Of a DNA stretch of 64,000 bases, positions 8,712 to 19,500 are shown one piece after another. A program made the position numbers and the translations under genes. The DNA lies in assembly GCF_004367745.1 (NCBI RefSeq), contig NZ_CP037993.1, forward strand, positions 5,518,001 through 5,582,000, given 5' to 3'. This DNA is from Herbaspirillum huttiense. Its GTDB lineage: Bacteria > Pseudomonadota > Gammaproteobacteria > Burkholderiales > Burkholderiaceae_D. The notes under the pieces were generated by a model that saw only the letters and a program-made list of their open reading frames with translations, had not been told where the DNA came from and made no database searches. The stretch's first letter is position 1. The number at the start of each line of letters is the position of its first letter.

Positions 8712-10346
8712 ATGCCGCAGATTGAAAGCAAGCTCAACCCGCGCAGCGAGGAATTCCAGCACAACCGCGATGCCATGCAGCGCATCGTCGACGACCTGCG
8801 CCAGAAGGTAGCGGCCATCGCCGAAGGCGGCGGCCAGGCCGCGCGCGAGAAGCACGTGGCACGCGGCAAGCTGCTGCCGCGCGACCGGGTTCAGAGGCTG
8901 CTGGACCCCGGCACGCCCTTCCTGGAATTCTCGCAGCTGGCCGCCTACGGCATGTACCGCGAGAAAGACCGCGAAGGCAACCTGAAAGATGCGGCCCCCT
9001 CGGCCGGCATCATCACCGGCATCGGCCGCGTGGCCGGGCAGGAGTGCGTGATCGTCTGCAACGATGCCACCGTCAAGGGCGGCACCTACTATCCGATGAC
9101 GGCCAAGAAGCACCTGCGCGCGCAGGAGATCGCCGAATTCAATCACCTGCCCTGCATCTATCTGGTCGACAGCGGCGGGGCCAACCTGCCCAACCAGGAT
9201 GAGGTCTTCCCCGACCGCGATCACTTCGGCCGCATCTTCTACAACCAGGCCAACCTGTCGGCCAAGGGCATTCCGCAGATCGCGGTGGTGATGGGCTCCT
9301 GCACTGCAGGCGGTGCGTATGTACCGGCCATGAGCGATGAGTCCATCATCGTCAAGGAGCAGGCCACCATCTTCCTGGCCGGGCCACCGCTGGTCAAAGC
9401 GGCCACCGGTGAAGTGGTGACGGCTGAAGAACTGGGCGGCGGCGATGTCCACACGCGCCTCTCCGGCGTGGCCGATCACCTGGCCCAGGACGACACCCAT
9501 GCCCTGGCCATCGCGCGCAACATCGTCAGCCACCTCAACCGCCGCAAGCCGCAGCAGTTGGCGCTGCGCGAGAGCGTGGAGCCGAAGTATCCGGCGCAGG
9601 AACTGTATGGCGTGATCCCGACCGATACGCGCAAGCCCTTCGATGTGCGCGAGGTCATCGCCCGCATCGTCGACGGCAGCGAGTTCGATGAATTCAAGGC
9701 GCGCTACGGCACCACGCTGGTGTGCGGTTTCGCGCACCTGCACGGCATGCCGGTGGGCATCATCGCCAACAACGGCATCCTGTTTTCGGAAGCCGCCGAG
9801 AAGGGCACGCACTTCATCGAACTGTGCTGCCAGCGCAAGATCCCGCTGATCTTCCTGCAGAACATCACCGGCTTCATGGTCGGCAAGAAGGCCGAGAACG
9901 AGGGCATTGCGCGCCATGGTGCAAAAATGGTCACGGCCGTCTCCACCGCCAAAGTGCCCAAACTCACCGTCATCATCGGCGGCAGTTTCGGTGCGGGCAA
10001 CTATGGCATGTGCGGCCGCGCCTTCTCGCCGCGCTTCCTGTGGATGTGGCCCAATGCGCGCATCTCGGTGATGGGTGGCGAGCAGGCCGCCAGCGTGCTG
10101 GCTACCGTCAAGCGCGACGGCATCGAAACGCGCGGCGGCAGCTGGAGCGCCGAAGAGGAAGCCGCCTTCAAGGAGCCCATCCGCGCCCAATATGAAACCC
10201 AGGGCCATCCGTATTACGCCTCGGCGCGCCTGTGGGACGACGGCGTGATCGATCCTGCCGATACCCGCCAGGTATTGGCGCTGGGATTGTCGGCCGCCCT
10301 GAACGCCCCCATCGAAGAGACCCGATTCGGCGTCTTCCGCATCTGA
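8712..10346 (+). CDS. liuB: Methylcrotonyl-CoA carboxylase carboxyltransferase (beta) subunit
   Basis: Transfers the carboxyl group from biotin to 3-methylcrotonyl-CoA, giving 3-methylglutaconyl-CoA. The 544-residue product has the carboxyltransferase fold with [16 protein letters not shown], the oxyanion glycines in [14 protein letters not shown] and the second site [15 protein letters not shown]. Length is normal for the family. The ATG at 8712 starts [10 protein letters not shown], which matches family N-termini; the frame is open to 8667 but without family character. liuD follows after 22 bases, so the two subunits are made together. Confidence 0.95.
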   Translation: MPQIESKLNPRSEEFQHNRDAMQRIVDDLRQKVAAIAEGGGQAAREKHVARGKLLPRDRVQRLLDPGTPFLEFSQLAAYGMYREKDREGNLKDAAPSAGIITGIGRVAGQECVIVCNDATVKGGTYYPMTAKKHLRAQEIAEFNHLPCIYLVDSGGANLPNQDEVFPDRDHFGRIFYNQANLSAKGIPQIAVVMGSCTAGGAYVPAMSDESIIVKEQATIFLAGPPLVKAATGEVVTAEELGGGDVHTRLSGVADHLAQDDTHALAIARNIVSHLNRRKPQQLALRESVEPKYPAQELYGVIPTDTRKPFDVREVIARIVDGSEFDEFKARYGTTLVCGFAHLHGMPVGIIANNGILFSEAAEKGTHFIELCCQRKIPLIFLQNITGFMVGKKAENEGIARHGAKMVTAVSTAKVPKLTVIIGGSFGAGNYGMCGRAFSPRFLWMWPNARISVMGGEQAASVLATVKRDGIETRGGSWSAEEEAAFKEPIRAQYETQGHPYYASARLWDDGVIDPADTRQVLALGLSAALNAPIEETRFGVFRI

Positions 10347-10368
10347 AGCGCGCCACCGAGGAGACACC

Positions 10369-12384
<2,016 letters not shown>

Positions 12385-12394
12385 GCAGCGCGCC

Positions 12395-13324
12395 GTGAAC
12401 ACGTCCGCACTGCGCCTGCCCCCCTCGCTGCACGTACTGGAGCGGGGCTGGCTGTCGTCCAACAACGTGCTGCTGTTCGGCCGCGATGAAGTCGCCATGA
12501 TCGACAGCGGCTACGTTGCCCATGCCGAACAGACGCAGACGCTGGTGCGCCACGTCCTGCACCAGCGCGGGCGTGAGCGGCTCGATGTGCTGCTCAATAC
12601 CCATCTGCATTCGGACCACTGCGGCGGCAATGCCGCCCTGCACGCCGCCTATGGCTGCCGCATTGCCATCCCGGCTGCCGAGGATGCCAAGGTGCGCCAG
12701 TGGGACGAAGACGCCCTGAGCTACCGCGCCACCGGCCAGCGCTGTCCGCGCTTTACGCACGATCAGTTGATCCGCAGCGGCGACGTGCTGCGCCTGGGTG
12801 ATCTCGACTGGACCGCCCTGGCCGCGCCCGGCCATGACCCGCATGCGCTGCTGCTGTATTGCGCGCAGGAGGGCGTGCTGATCTCGGCCGATGCCTTGTG
12901 GCGCAATGGATTCGGGATCATCTTCCCGGAGCTGGATGGCGAATCCGGTTTCGAAGAAGCGCGCGCCACGCTGGAGCTGATCCGCAGCCTCGATGTGCGC
13001 ACCGTGATTCCTGGCCATGGCGCGCCCTTCACGGAGGTGGACGATGCGCTGGAAAAGGCCTTCTCGCGGCTGGATTATCTGCAGGCCGATCCGCTGCGCA
13101 ATGCGCACAATGGCATCAAGGTCCTGGTGAAATTCCTGCTGCTGGAACGCGGCCGGATTGCACTGGCGGACTTGCCGACGATGATGCGGGAGATCCCCTT
13201 GTTACGCATCACCAATGCGCGCTTCCTGCAGATGGAGGATGCAGCCCTGGCCGACTGGTGCGTAGCGCAACTGCAGAAGGCGGGAGCCGCCGCCAGCGAT
13301 GGCGTGTTCCTGCTGGATCGCTGA
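12395..13324 (+). CDS. MBL-fold metallo-hydrolase in the liu cluster
   Basis: A metallo-beta-lactamase fold hydrolase with the zinc motif THLHSDHCGG at about residues 69-78, further ligand candidates in APGHDPH, ISADALW and IPGHGAPF. I start it at the GTG at 12395 (309 residues), ten bases after liuD, because the frame upstream overlaps the liuD end; no strong ribosome binding site is seen. It is a different subtype from the MBL protein at 4665. A thioesterase-like role in CoA-ester metabolism is possible from context but not shown by sequence. Confidence 0.85.
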   Translation: MNTSALRLPPSLHVLERGWLSSNNVLLFGRDEVAMIDSGYVAHAEQTQTLVRHVLHQRGRERLDVLLNTHLHSDHCGGNAALHAAYGCRIAIPAAEDAKVRQWDEDALSYRATGQRCPRFTHDQLIRSGDVLRLGDLDWTALAAPGHDPHALLLYCAQEGVLISADALWRNGFGIIFPELDGESGFEEARATLELIRSLDVRTVIPGHGAPFTEVDDALEKAFSRLDYLQADPLRNAHNGIKVLVKFLLLERGRIALADLPTMMREIPLLRITNARFLQMEDAALADWCVAQLQKAGAAASDGVFLLDR

Positions 13325-13413
13325 ATGCGGGCCTGCGCGGCAGAGGGGGCGGGGGTGCTGTTATCATTTCCGGCTTGTCCTGCTGCCGGCCTTGCGCCTC
13401 CTAGTCAAACGCC

Positions 13414-13932
13414 ATGAACGCCATGAACGAACCTGCTGCCGCCCTGCCCTCTTCCGCCCAACGTGTTGCCGACCTGCTGGCGGCGATGGGCCATGACAAA
13501 CCGGTCACGATGCTGCCCTCGACCGGCCGCACCTCTGCCGAAGCCGCTGCGGCCGTGGGCTGCAGCGTGGCCGAGATTGCCAAGTCCATCATCTTCCGCC
13601 GAGTCTCTGACGGTGCGCCGGTGCTGGTCATTGCCAGCGGAGCCAACCGGGTGGACGAAGCCAAGGTCACCGCCCTGACCGGCCCGCTCGGCAAGGCCGA
13701 CGCCAAGTTCGTGCGCGAGACGACCGGTTATGCCATCGGCGGCGTCTGCCCGATTGGCCACGTGGTCAAGCCGGTGATGCTGATCGATCAGGACCTGTTC
13801 AACTTTGACAGCGTCTGGGCGGCGGCCGGCCATCCGCATGCCGTCTTCAACCTCACGGCCGCGCAGCTGGAGAAGATGACCGGCGGCACGGTGGCCGATG
13901 TGCGTCTCGATGCCGCGCCGGCGGCCAGCTGA
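13414..13932 (+). CDS. YbaK/EbsC-type aminoacyl-tRNA deacylase family protein
   Basis: A 172-residue protein of the YbaK/ProX editing family, which hydrolyses misacylated tRNA. Family signs are the core EIAKSIIFR with its lysine, VLVIASGANRVDEAKV, and the GYAIGGVCPIGH segment. Length is normal for stand-alone members. It lies between the MBL gene and liuE in the same direction; the family is often carried as a passenger in catabolic operons, so no role in leucine breakdown should be assumed. A second in-frame ATG nine bases downstream is also possible. Confidence 0.9.
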   Translation: MNAMNEPAAALPSSAQRVADLLAAMGHDKPVTMLPSTGRTSAEAAAAVGCSVAEIAKSIIFRRVSDGAPVLVIASGANRVDEAKVTALTGPLGKADAKFVRETTGYAIGGVCPIGHVVKPVMLIDQDLFNFDSVWAAAGHPHAVFNLTAAQLEKMTGGTVADVRLDAAPAAS

Positions 13933-13981
13933 ACTGTTCTACAGCCATCCACGCAATACAACACCCCCAACGGAGACCCGC

Positions 13982-14893
13982 ATGATGAGCCTGCCCAAGA
14001 AAGTGAAGATCGTTGAAGTCGGACCGCGCGACGGTTTGCAGAACGAGAAGGAAACCATTTCCGCCGAGGTCAAGGTCGAGCTGGTCAACCGGCTTTCGGC
14101 GGCGGGTTTTCCGAATGTGGAGGCGGCTTCTTTCGTCTCGCCCAAGTGGGTGCCGCAGATGGCGACTTCGAGCGAGGTGATGCACGGCATCTCGCGCAAG
14201 CCGGGCGTGGTGTATTCCGCGCTGGTGCCCAACATGAAGGGCTTCGAGGCGGCGCTGGAGGCGGGGGTGGATGAGGTGGTGATTTTCGGGGCGGCCTCGG
14301 AGGCGTTCTCGCAGAAGAACATCAATTGCTCCATTGCCGAATCCATCGAACGTTTTGCCGAAGTGGCCAAGGCCGCCAAGGACCACCGCAAGCGCCTGCG
14401 TGCGGCGGTGAGTTGCGCGTTCGGATGTCCGTACCAGGGTGAGGTGCCGCTGGACGCGGTGGCCGACGTGGTGCGGCGTTTCCGCGAGCTGGGCTGTGAC
14501 GAGATCGATATTGCCGACACCATCGGCGTGGCCACGCCGGGCAAGGTGCGGCCGGTGATGGAGACGGCGATCCGTGAATTCCATATCGAAGGCTTGTCGG
14601 GTCACTTCCACGATACCTATGGGCAGGCGCTGGCCAATATCTATGCCAGTCTGCAGGCGGGCATCAGCATCTATCACGCGTCGGTGGCGGGGCTGGGGGG
14701 ATGTCCTTATGCCAAGGGCGCGACTGGCAATGTGGCGACCGAGGATGTGCTGTACATGATGAACGGGCTCGGGATCGAGACCGGGATCGACCTGGATGCG
14801 GTGGCCGAGGCAGGACAGTTCATCTCGCAGCAGTTGGGACGCAAGTCGGTGAGCAGGGTGGGGAATGCGTTGGCGGCCAAGCGGGTGGGGTGA
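13982..14893 (+). CDS. liuE: Hydroxymethylglutaryl-CoA lyase
   Basis: Splits HMG-CoA into acetoacetate and acetyl-CoA, the last step of leucine breakdown. The 303-residue TIM-barrel protein has the metal- and substrate-binding RDGLQNE near the N-terminus, HFHDTYGQALAN with metal-binding histidines, and the mobile-loop signature GLGGCPYAKGATGN with the catalytic cysteine. The ATG at 13982 is chosen because GGAGA precedes it and because the product then begins like family members; the frame upstream overlaps the YbaK-type gene. It closes the liu cluster and converges on the CDI locus. Confidence 0.95.
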   Translation: MMSLPKKVKIVEVGPRDGLQNEKETISAEVKVELVNRLSAAGFPNVEAASFVSPKWVPQMATSSEVMHGISRKPGVVYSALVPNMKGFEAALEAGVDEVVIFGAASEAFSQKNINCSIAESIERFAEVAKAAKDHRKRLRAAVSCAFGCPYQGEVPLDAVADVVRRFRELGCDEIDIADTIGVATPGKVRPVMETAIREFHIEGLSGHFHDTYGQALANIYASLQAGISIYHASVAGLGGCPYAKGATGNVATEDVLYMMNGLGIETGIDLDAVAEAGQFISQQLGRKSVSRVGNALAAKRVG

Positions 14894-14939
14894 GACGGGG
14901 CGCTGGTCTTGCTGCGCCTCGTTGTTCCAGCACAAGCAT

Positions 14940-15311
14940 TCAAAAATCCGGGAAGTGCATCGCGTGGATCTCTAATTCACTTTCCAATGGGATAGCAGCG
15001 TGCCCGTTCTTGATATCGTATAAAAATTGGGTGGGCGGACTGATGCGCAAGCGGCGCACGTAATGGGCCATCGTGTCTTGCCACGCCCATTTTCCGTTCG
15101 TCCTCAGAGACAGGGTACCTGCCACCTCGTCTGAATTCACGCAGGACATGACCATTCCCGGGGAAGCAATCCAGACGGGGCAGCCATCAAGATAGTCCGC
15201 TACCTTCATCGCATCGGACGGCGAGAGAATGTCGTGTGGCACTTCTCGCAGCGATGGAAATTCCTCTCCGCAGTGCTCTTTCCAAAGTCCGAAACATTGG
15301 GACTTTTCCAT
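14940..15311 (-). CDS. Small unknown protein at the end of the CDI locus
   Basis: A 123-residue acidic protein that I do not recognise with certainty. It has no signal peptide or membrane segment. The middle segment LRTNGKWAWQDTMAHYV resembles a pattern seen in small proteins near polymorphic toxins, which together with its place (last gene of the CDI immunity block, 28 bases after the preceding gene, same strand) suggests an immunity protein. The start codon has only a weak ribosome binding site. Base composition is clearly more AT-rich than the flanking liu genes, as in the rest of the block. Confidence 0.6.
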   Translation of the reverse strand: MEKSQCFGLWKEHCGEEFPSLREVPHDILSPSDAMKVADYLDGCPVWIASPGMVMSCVNSDEVAGTLSLRTNGKWAWQDTMAHYVRRLRISPPTQFLYDIKNGHAAIPLESELEIHAMHFPDF

Positions 15312-15339
15312 GTGTCGCTTTCGAGTTTATGTTGGGGCG

Positions 15340-16224
15340 TTAGTGGCTCGTCACCAGATGCTCTGGAAATCTGTAGTCATCAGGGATATCTGGCCAAGCA
15401 AATCTTTTATCGAAAATGCTGACCTTATGCGCATCAGCCTTGATATCTCCGAATAACTCCGATATCGATCGGGCATGAGTTCCAACATCCTTGAGGGCCA
15501 GGTAAGCGGCCAAATGGTCACTCTTGTGAGTAGCAATACGGTGGACCTCTACGCTGAGCAAGAGCTGGTCAAGATATCGCTCCAGACGATCACCCAGGGA
15601 GGAGTTGTAGTCAATACGCCATTCGAAATGATCATCTTCATCCTTCGCTTTATCCATTTCTTCTCGCGTGTCGCCTATGCTTTCAGCCAATTCGATGAAC
15701 GTCTTCCTGATTGCGTCGATTCGATCCTTTCCCATCACTACAATTTCTCCTGTCGCGCCTTTCGATAGCATCAGTCCGTCGCGACCCGCAGTGTCATCAG
15801 GACCCTTCACGCGCTTGATTGTGTCAGCTCCGGCCGCCAACAAATACTGAGGTATCTGATATCCCTCCGGGATAGAGGGCCAGAAAAATCTTTTATCTCC
15901 GTACAGAACCTTATCGACATCGTTCATGATCTCTTCGAAAACATCCTGCAATGTAAGCGCATGCAACCCAGCTCGCATCAGCGCGCAATAGGCAGTCAAG
16001 TCATCACCGGAGAGCCTTGCTCTATTAGAAAACTCAAACAAAGAAGTCAGCGCTTGCAAGTTCTTACAGAACTCCAAGCTTAAGGATGCGTCGTGATTAA
16101 TTGACCAGTGGCATCGTCCGTGCTCGTCTACCTCGGACATGATCTCTTCTTTAGTCAAACCTACGGATTGAACCAGCGACAAAAAGGTCGTCTGGACGAC
16201 GTCTAAATTTATGACGGTGTTCAT
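15340..16224 (-). CDS. Duplicated-module immunity-like protein B
   Basis: A 294-residue cytoplasmic protein made of two tandem copies of a ~130-residue module (about residues 1-125 and 165-294) joined by a ~40-residue linker. Each copy is helical at first and ends in a shared signature F-x-W-P-x-I-P-x-x-Y-x-x-P (FFWPSIPEGYQIP and FAWPDIPDDYRFP). It is a paralogue of the gene just upstream at 16309. I start it at the ATG at 16224, which has AAGA before it; a TTG lies 15 bases further up. The position behind an orphan CdiA toxin module suggests an immunity protein, but no named family was recognised. Confidence 0.7.
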   Translation of the reverse strand: MNTVINLDVVQTTFLSLVQSVGLTKEEIMSEVDEHGRCHWSINHDASLSLEFCKNLQALTSLFEFSNRARLSGDDLTAYCALMRAGLHALTLQDVFEEIMNDVDKVLYGDKRFFWPSIPEGYQIPQYLLAAGADTIKRVKGPDDTAGRDGLMLSKGATGEIVVMGKDRIDAIRKTFIELAESIGDTREEMDKAKDEDDHFEWRIDYNSSLGDRLERYLDQLLLSVEVHRIATHKSDHLAAYLALKDVGTHARSISELFGDIKADAHKVSIFDKRFAWPDIPDDYRFPEHLVTSH

Positions 16225-16308
16225 TTTTCTTGTGAGCAATTCAGAACTGAACGATAGCCACAGATGCTCTTTTTCAGTTGAAAAAATACGCGGAGAAAAT
16301 CCTGCCTA

Positions 16309-17199
16309 TCAAGAATGGGGTGACAAACCAAAATGTTTAGGAAGTTCGTAGCCGTCTGGTATGCAAGGCCACGAAAATCTTTTATCAAGAACAGCGACCC
16401 TATCAACCTCGTCCTTAATGTTTAGAAAAAAACCGGAAACGTTCTGAGCATGGATTCCGCAATAAAGGAGCGCTATGTACGCCGCCAACTGATCGTTCTG
16501 CTGGATCGCGATCCGATGAGCTTCAAGGAAGAGAAGAAGTTCATCAAGATCTACCTCCAGCTGCGCTCCCAGGCAGCGCCGATAGTCAATACACCATTCG
16601 AAATGATTATTCTCATCCATACTTTCATTCATTTCCTTTCTCGATACACCGATGCTTTCGGCCGATTCAATAAATGTCTTACGAATGACATCGACGCTAT
16701 CTTTTTTCACCACCTCAATTTTTCCTCCTGAGCTTTCCCAGAACATCAGTACGTCGTGATCGGCCGCACTGCCAAAATCCGCCATACACTTCAATTTTTC
16801 CTTGGCGGCCACCAGCAATGGCTGGGGAATCTTGTATCCCTCGGGCACAGATGGCCAAGAGAACCTCAGATCCCTGTACATCACTTTATCAATAGCGTCC
16901 TCAATACCACCGAACACATCCGAGAGCGTCCGGGCCAGATCGCCAGCGCAGGTGATCATGAATAAGGCCGCCAATCGATCGTGTTCGTCAAGAGCACGTC
17001 GATACATTTGAAAATAGTGAATTAGGTTCGACAGTTCAATTTTCAGCTTCTCGCTCAGCGAAAAATCGTAGTTGAGATACACGATCGATCTTTCATTTCC
17101 ACCATTGTCATCATTTATTTCCATCCGCAGCAGTTGCCGATTTTTGGACAAGTCCTGAAATACTTCTTTAATCAAATCCATTCTGCGTATATCTATCAT
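16309..17199 (-). CDS. Duplicated-module immunity-like protein A, next to the orphan CdiA toxin
   Basis: A 296-residue protein with the same two-module build as the next gene: modules at about 1-125 and 165-296, each ending in the F-x-W-P-x-V/I-P-x-G-Y-x-x-P signature (FSWPSVPEGYKIP and FSWPCIPDGYELP). Its ATG overlaps the TGA of the orphan toxin module by four bases (ATGA), so the two are translationally coupled. This arrangement is the usual one for a CdiI immunity gene behind its toxin. There is no signal peptide, which fits a cytoplasmic neutraliser. Function is inferred from position only; the family was not recognised. Confidence 0.72.
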   Translation of the reverse strand: MIDIRRMDLIKEVFQDLSKNRQLLRMEINDDNGGNERSIVYLNYDFSLSEKLKIELSNLIHYFQMYRRALDEHDRLAALFMITCAGDLARTLSDVFGGIEDAIDKVMYRDLRFSWPSVPEGYKIPQPLLVAAKEKLKCMADFGSAADHDVLMFWESSGGKIEVVKKDSVDVIRKTFIESAESIGVSRKEMNESMDENNHFEWCIDYRRCLGAQLEVDLDELLLFLEAHRIAIQQNDQLAAYIALLYCGIHAQNVSGFFLNIKDEVDRVAVLDKRFSWPCIPDGYELPKHFGLSPHS

Positions 17200-18662
17200 C
17201 TCAGTCTTCTCCTTTGCGCTTTTGCAGCATTCGTCTTAACCTCGTTGCGTGTCCCATCCAAATTAAGAACAGATTTAAAGTTTCCGTGCTTATCGAATAC
17301 TTCAAGATGATCTTTGTGACGGCCATCCAAATATAGCTGGTCACCTTTTTTAATCTGCGTTCCAATTTTCCGTTCAGCGACATAGACCGTTTGGCCATCA
17401 TAAATAGTAGGCCTCTTGTCTGTGTTCGCTCGTACCTGCTCTCCAAAATCAGAGCCTTTAAAAAACTGGTCCATGTTGGCTACCGGTTTCACGCTAGGAA
17501 CGTATGGCTTCTTGGCATGACTTATCGCCACATTCCCCGAACTGATCAACCCTGAACTTGCCCCCGCAGGCCCGACATCCGCCCACATCTGCTGCAGTTG
17601 CAAAGCCAGCTGATCCAGAAAACCAGCCCTCTCCCCCAGCGCCGCCAGATTGGGAAATTGCCGGTCCATATCCAAGGTCTGTTCGACAATCAGCGCCTTG
17701 ACGTACGCTTTCTGATCCCCCGTCTTCGCGAAGTACAGCGCATGAGCAAGATCACTGAGCGCAGCCTGCCCCGAGCTCATCACCGCCTCGCAGGCATAGG
17801 GAGTCGCCGCTGCTCCGCTGCACCCCTTCTCCAACTGCTCCGTAAACAATTTTCTTTGCTTCGCAGCGTCTTCCTTCAGCTCGGCAAAGCACGCCCCCTG
17901 CGATGCGTCGCAAGCCCTGATCTTGTTCAGGAATTGTTTGGAGTAGCTCACCCCCAAGGCATTGTTTTCTGCCTCCAGCTGGGCGGCGAGCGTAGCCGTT
18001 GGATTGGCTTTGCTTCCGGCAACCGTCGCAATCCCCGCCACGATGCTGGTCACCAGATTCGTGCGCGACTCCTTCTCCTGACTGCCCGGCCGTTCCGCAG
18101 ACTGCAGCAGCGCATTGATGACAGTACCGGCCGATGCGCCCAGCGCACCGGCACCACACGCTGCCTCCTTGGCCATGGCACCGGCGCATCCCAGGATGCC
18201 CTGCAAGGCGGATCGAGCGGTCTCACTCTGCAGGTCGTCAGCGATCCTCTTGACCTGTTCAGCGCCCAGCCCTTGCAGATAATTGACTGCCGCCGCCTGG
18301 ATGAACTGCGATGAAGATGCACTCAGATTGCCTGTCACTGCACCTGCAATGGCCGTCGCATACCGACGATACGTACCGCCCGAAGACCACTTTTCGGCAT
18401 CGAGATACTGCTCCGTCAGGCCCCGCAGCCTGGCTTCGTCGCGTTGTTCCAGCGGCTTGCTCCGCTCCTCCGCTAGCGCATCATCCAACTTGCGCTTGGC
18501 CTCATCCGCCTCCTTCGCCCGGTTGTTCAGGAAGCTCCCCAACTCCCGCGTAAACGCTCCCGCAATGGCCGTCCGATTCTCGATCTCCTCCTTGTCGAAG
18601 ATCGGCTTGAGCGCATTGCTTCCCTCCTTGCTGCTGCTCACCTCCCGATTCACCGAAGCCAC
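17196..18662 (-). CDS. Orphan CdiA C-terminal toxin module
   Basis: A displaced CdiA tail without signal peptide or TPS domain. The frame is open from just after the TAG at 18780-18782; the first usable start is a GTG at 18662 with a weak ribosome binding site, so it may be silent. The first ~85 residues are nearly identical to CdiA residues ~2567-2652. A diverged pretoxin region follows, with EAENNALG in the place of the VENN motif, then a unique ~109-residue toxin tip. That tip contains LYLDGRHKDHLEVFDKHG, whose D-x2-H-x4-E order resembles the D-x2-H-x3-E site of colicin E3-type ribosome-targeting RNases. The RNase reading is an inference of moderate strength. A probable immunity gene follows with an ATGA overlap. 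Confidence 0.8.
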   Translation of the reverse strand: MASVNREVSSSKEGSNALKPIFDKEEIENRTAIAGAFTRELGSFLNNRAKEADEAKRKLDDALAEERSKPLEQRDEARLRGLTEQYLDAEKWSSGGTYRRYATAIAGAVTGNLSASSSQFIQAAAVNYLQGLGAEQVKRIADDLQSETARSALQGILGCAGAMAKEAACGAGALGASAGTVINALLQSAERPGSQEKESRTNLVTSIVAGIATVAGSKANPTATLAAQLEAENNALGVSYSKQFLNKIRACDASQGACFAELKEDAAKQRKLFTEQLEKGCSGAAATPYACEAVMSSGQAALSDLAHALYFAKTGDQKAYVKALIVEQTLDMDRQFPNLAALGERAGFLDQLALQLQQMWADVGPAGASSGLISSGNVAISHAKKPYVPSVKPVANMDQFFKGSDFGEQVRANTDKRPTIYDGQTVYVAERKIGTQIKKGDQLYLDGRHKDHLEVFDKHGNFKSVLNLDGTRNEVKTNAAKAQRRRLR

Positions 18663-18736
18663 CGTCTGCTCTGCCGTCTTGCCCGTCAGCGCCTGCTGCT
18701 GCTTCTCATCGGTGATTTTGATGACGCCGCTGCTGA
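18481..18736. repeat. 256-bp near-identical repeat, orphan copy
   Basis: This stretch matches 21383-21638 at a constant offset of 2,902 bp with about five mismatches by eye. It codes for the same protein segment in both places and marks the junction where the orphan toxin module was joined to cdiA-derived sequence. Confidence 0.93.
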
Positions 18737-18779
18737 CAATCCCCTTGGCTCGCTTCCAGGATAGTGAAGAGCAAGAACG

Positions 18780-19358
18780 CTATGCGTTAGGAAACAGTGA
18801 AAAATCTTCAGAACTTAAGAAGGTATAGATCGCAGCCATAACGCTTCCCTTTGGTAGCACACGTTTCATAACTGTTAGTCCACGATCACCAGAAATCATT
18901 ACGACTTCCCTTTTCCCCCTTGAATATAGGAAAAATCTCCAGCCGATTTCACGCAGCTTTGGTCCCATAAGAATTTCCTGACCAAATGGAGGGTCTACTC
19001 GTCGCTCCTCTATAAGGTCATTAAACGTCTGCATAAACTCTCTTATTTTTTCGCTGCCCTCTCTCTGCCAATGATCAGGAACTATCGGATCCTCGAAACT
19101 CAGATAGCCGTGTTCATGGAGCGAACGCAGAAACTGCTCCTGAGGTTTCCCATATTTCGGAATTTCCGATAACTTATTAATTCCAGCAAGCGTCTTCTTT
19201 AGGTCCGAGGCTATAGAAATGAGTTCAGATTCGGCGTCAACGTCATCCAACAATAGCGCCCCCGCCACGAAAACATTAAACGGCCCATAAATACTTCTTG
19301 GCGTAGTTCTTACTACGTCGTACCACAGGGCAAAATATCGAGAATTTCCTGCCAACAT
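18780..19358 (-). CDS. Imm42-like immunity protein, second copy
   Basis: A 192-residue cytoplasmic protein that is a diverged paralogue of the gene at 19501. Shared features are an N-terminal FALWYDV, then YGPFNVFVAG, a central ERRxxPPFGxE segment (EERRVDPPFGQE) and a C-terminal GWRFFLY followed by SGDRG. I read the pair as Imm42 family immunity proteins from the N-terminal pattern; this is from memory of the family. A good GAGGG site precedes the ATG. Its TAG stop is also the point from which the orphan CdiA frame becomes open, in the same frame, so toxin remnant and immunity gene abut directly. Confidence 0.72.
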   Translation of the reverse strand: MLAGNSRYFALWYDVVRTTPRSIYGPFNVFVAGALLLDDVDAESELISIASDLKKTLAGINKLSEIPKYGKPQEQFLRSLHEHGYLSFEDPIVPDHWQREGSEKIREFMQTFNDLIEERRVDPPFGQEILMGPKLREIGWRFFLYSRGKREVVMISGDRGLTVMKRVLPKGSVMAAIYTFLSSEDFSLFPNA

Positions 19359-19500
19359 TCGAATCCCTCGTCATTCAAACTAGAAAAAATATAGTGTTCA
19401 GCACACTTTCGCTCGGGCGGATGCGTGCGCTCGTTCTAGAACAAACGATTAGCAAGTGAAATCGCTCGCTTCTCGATCATTCAATAGATCCGTTGCACTC

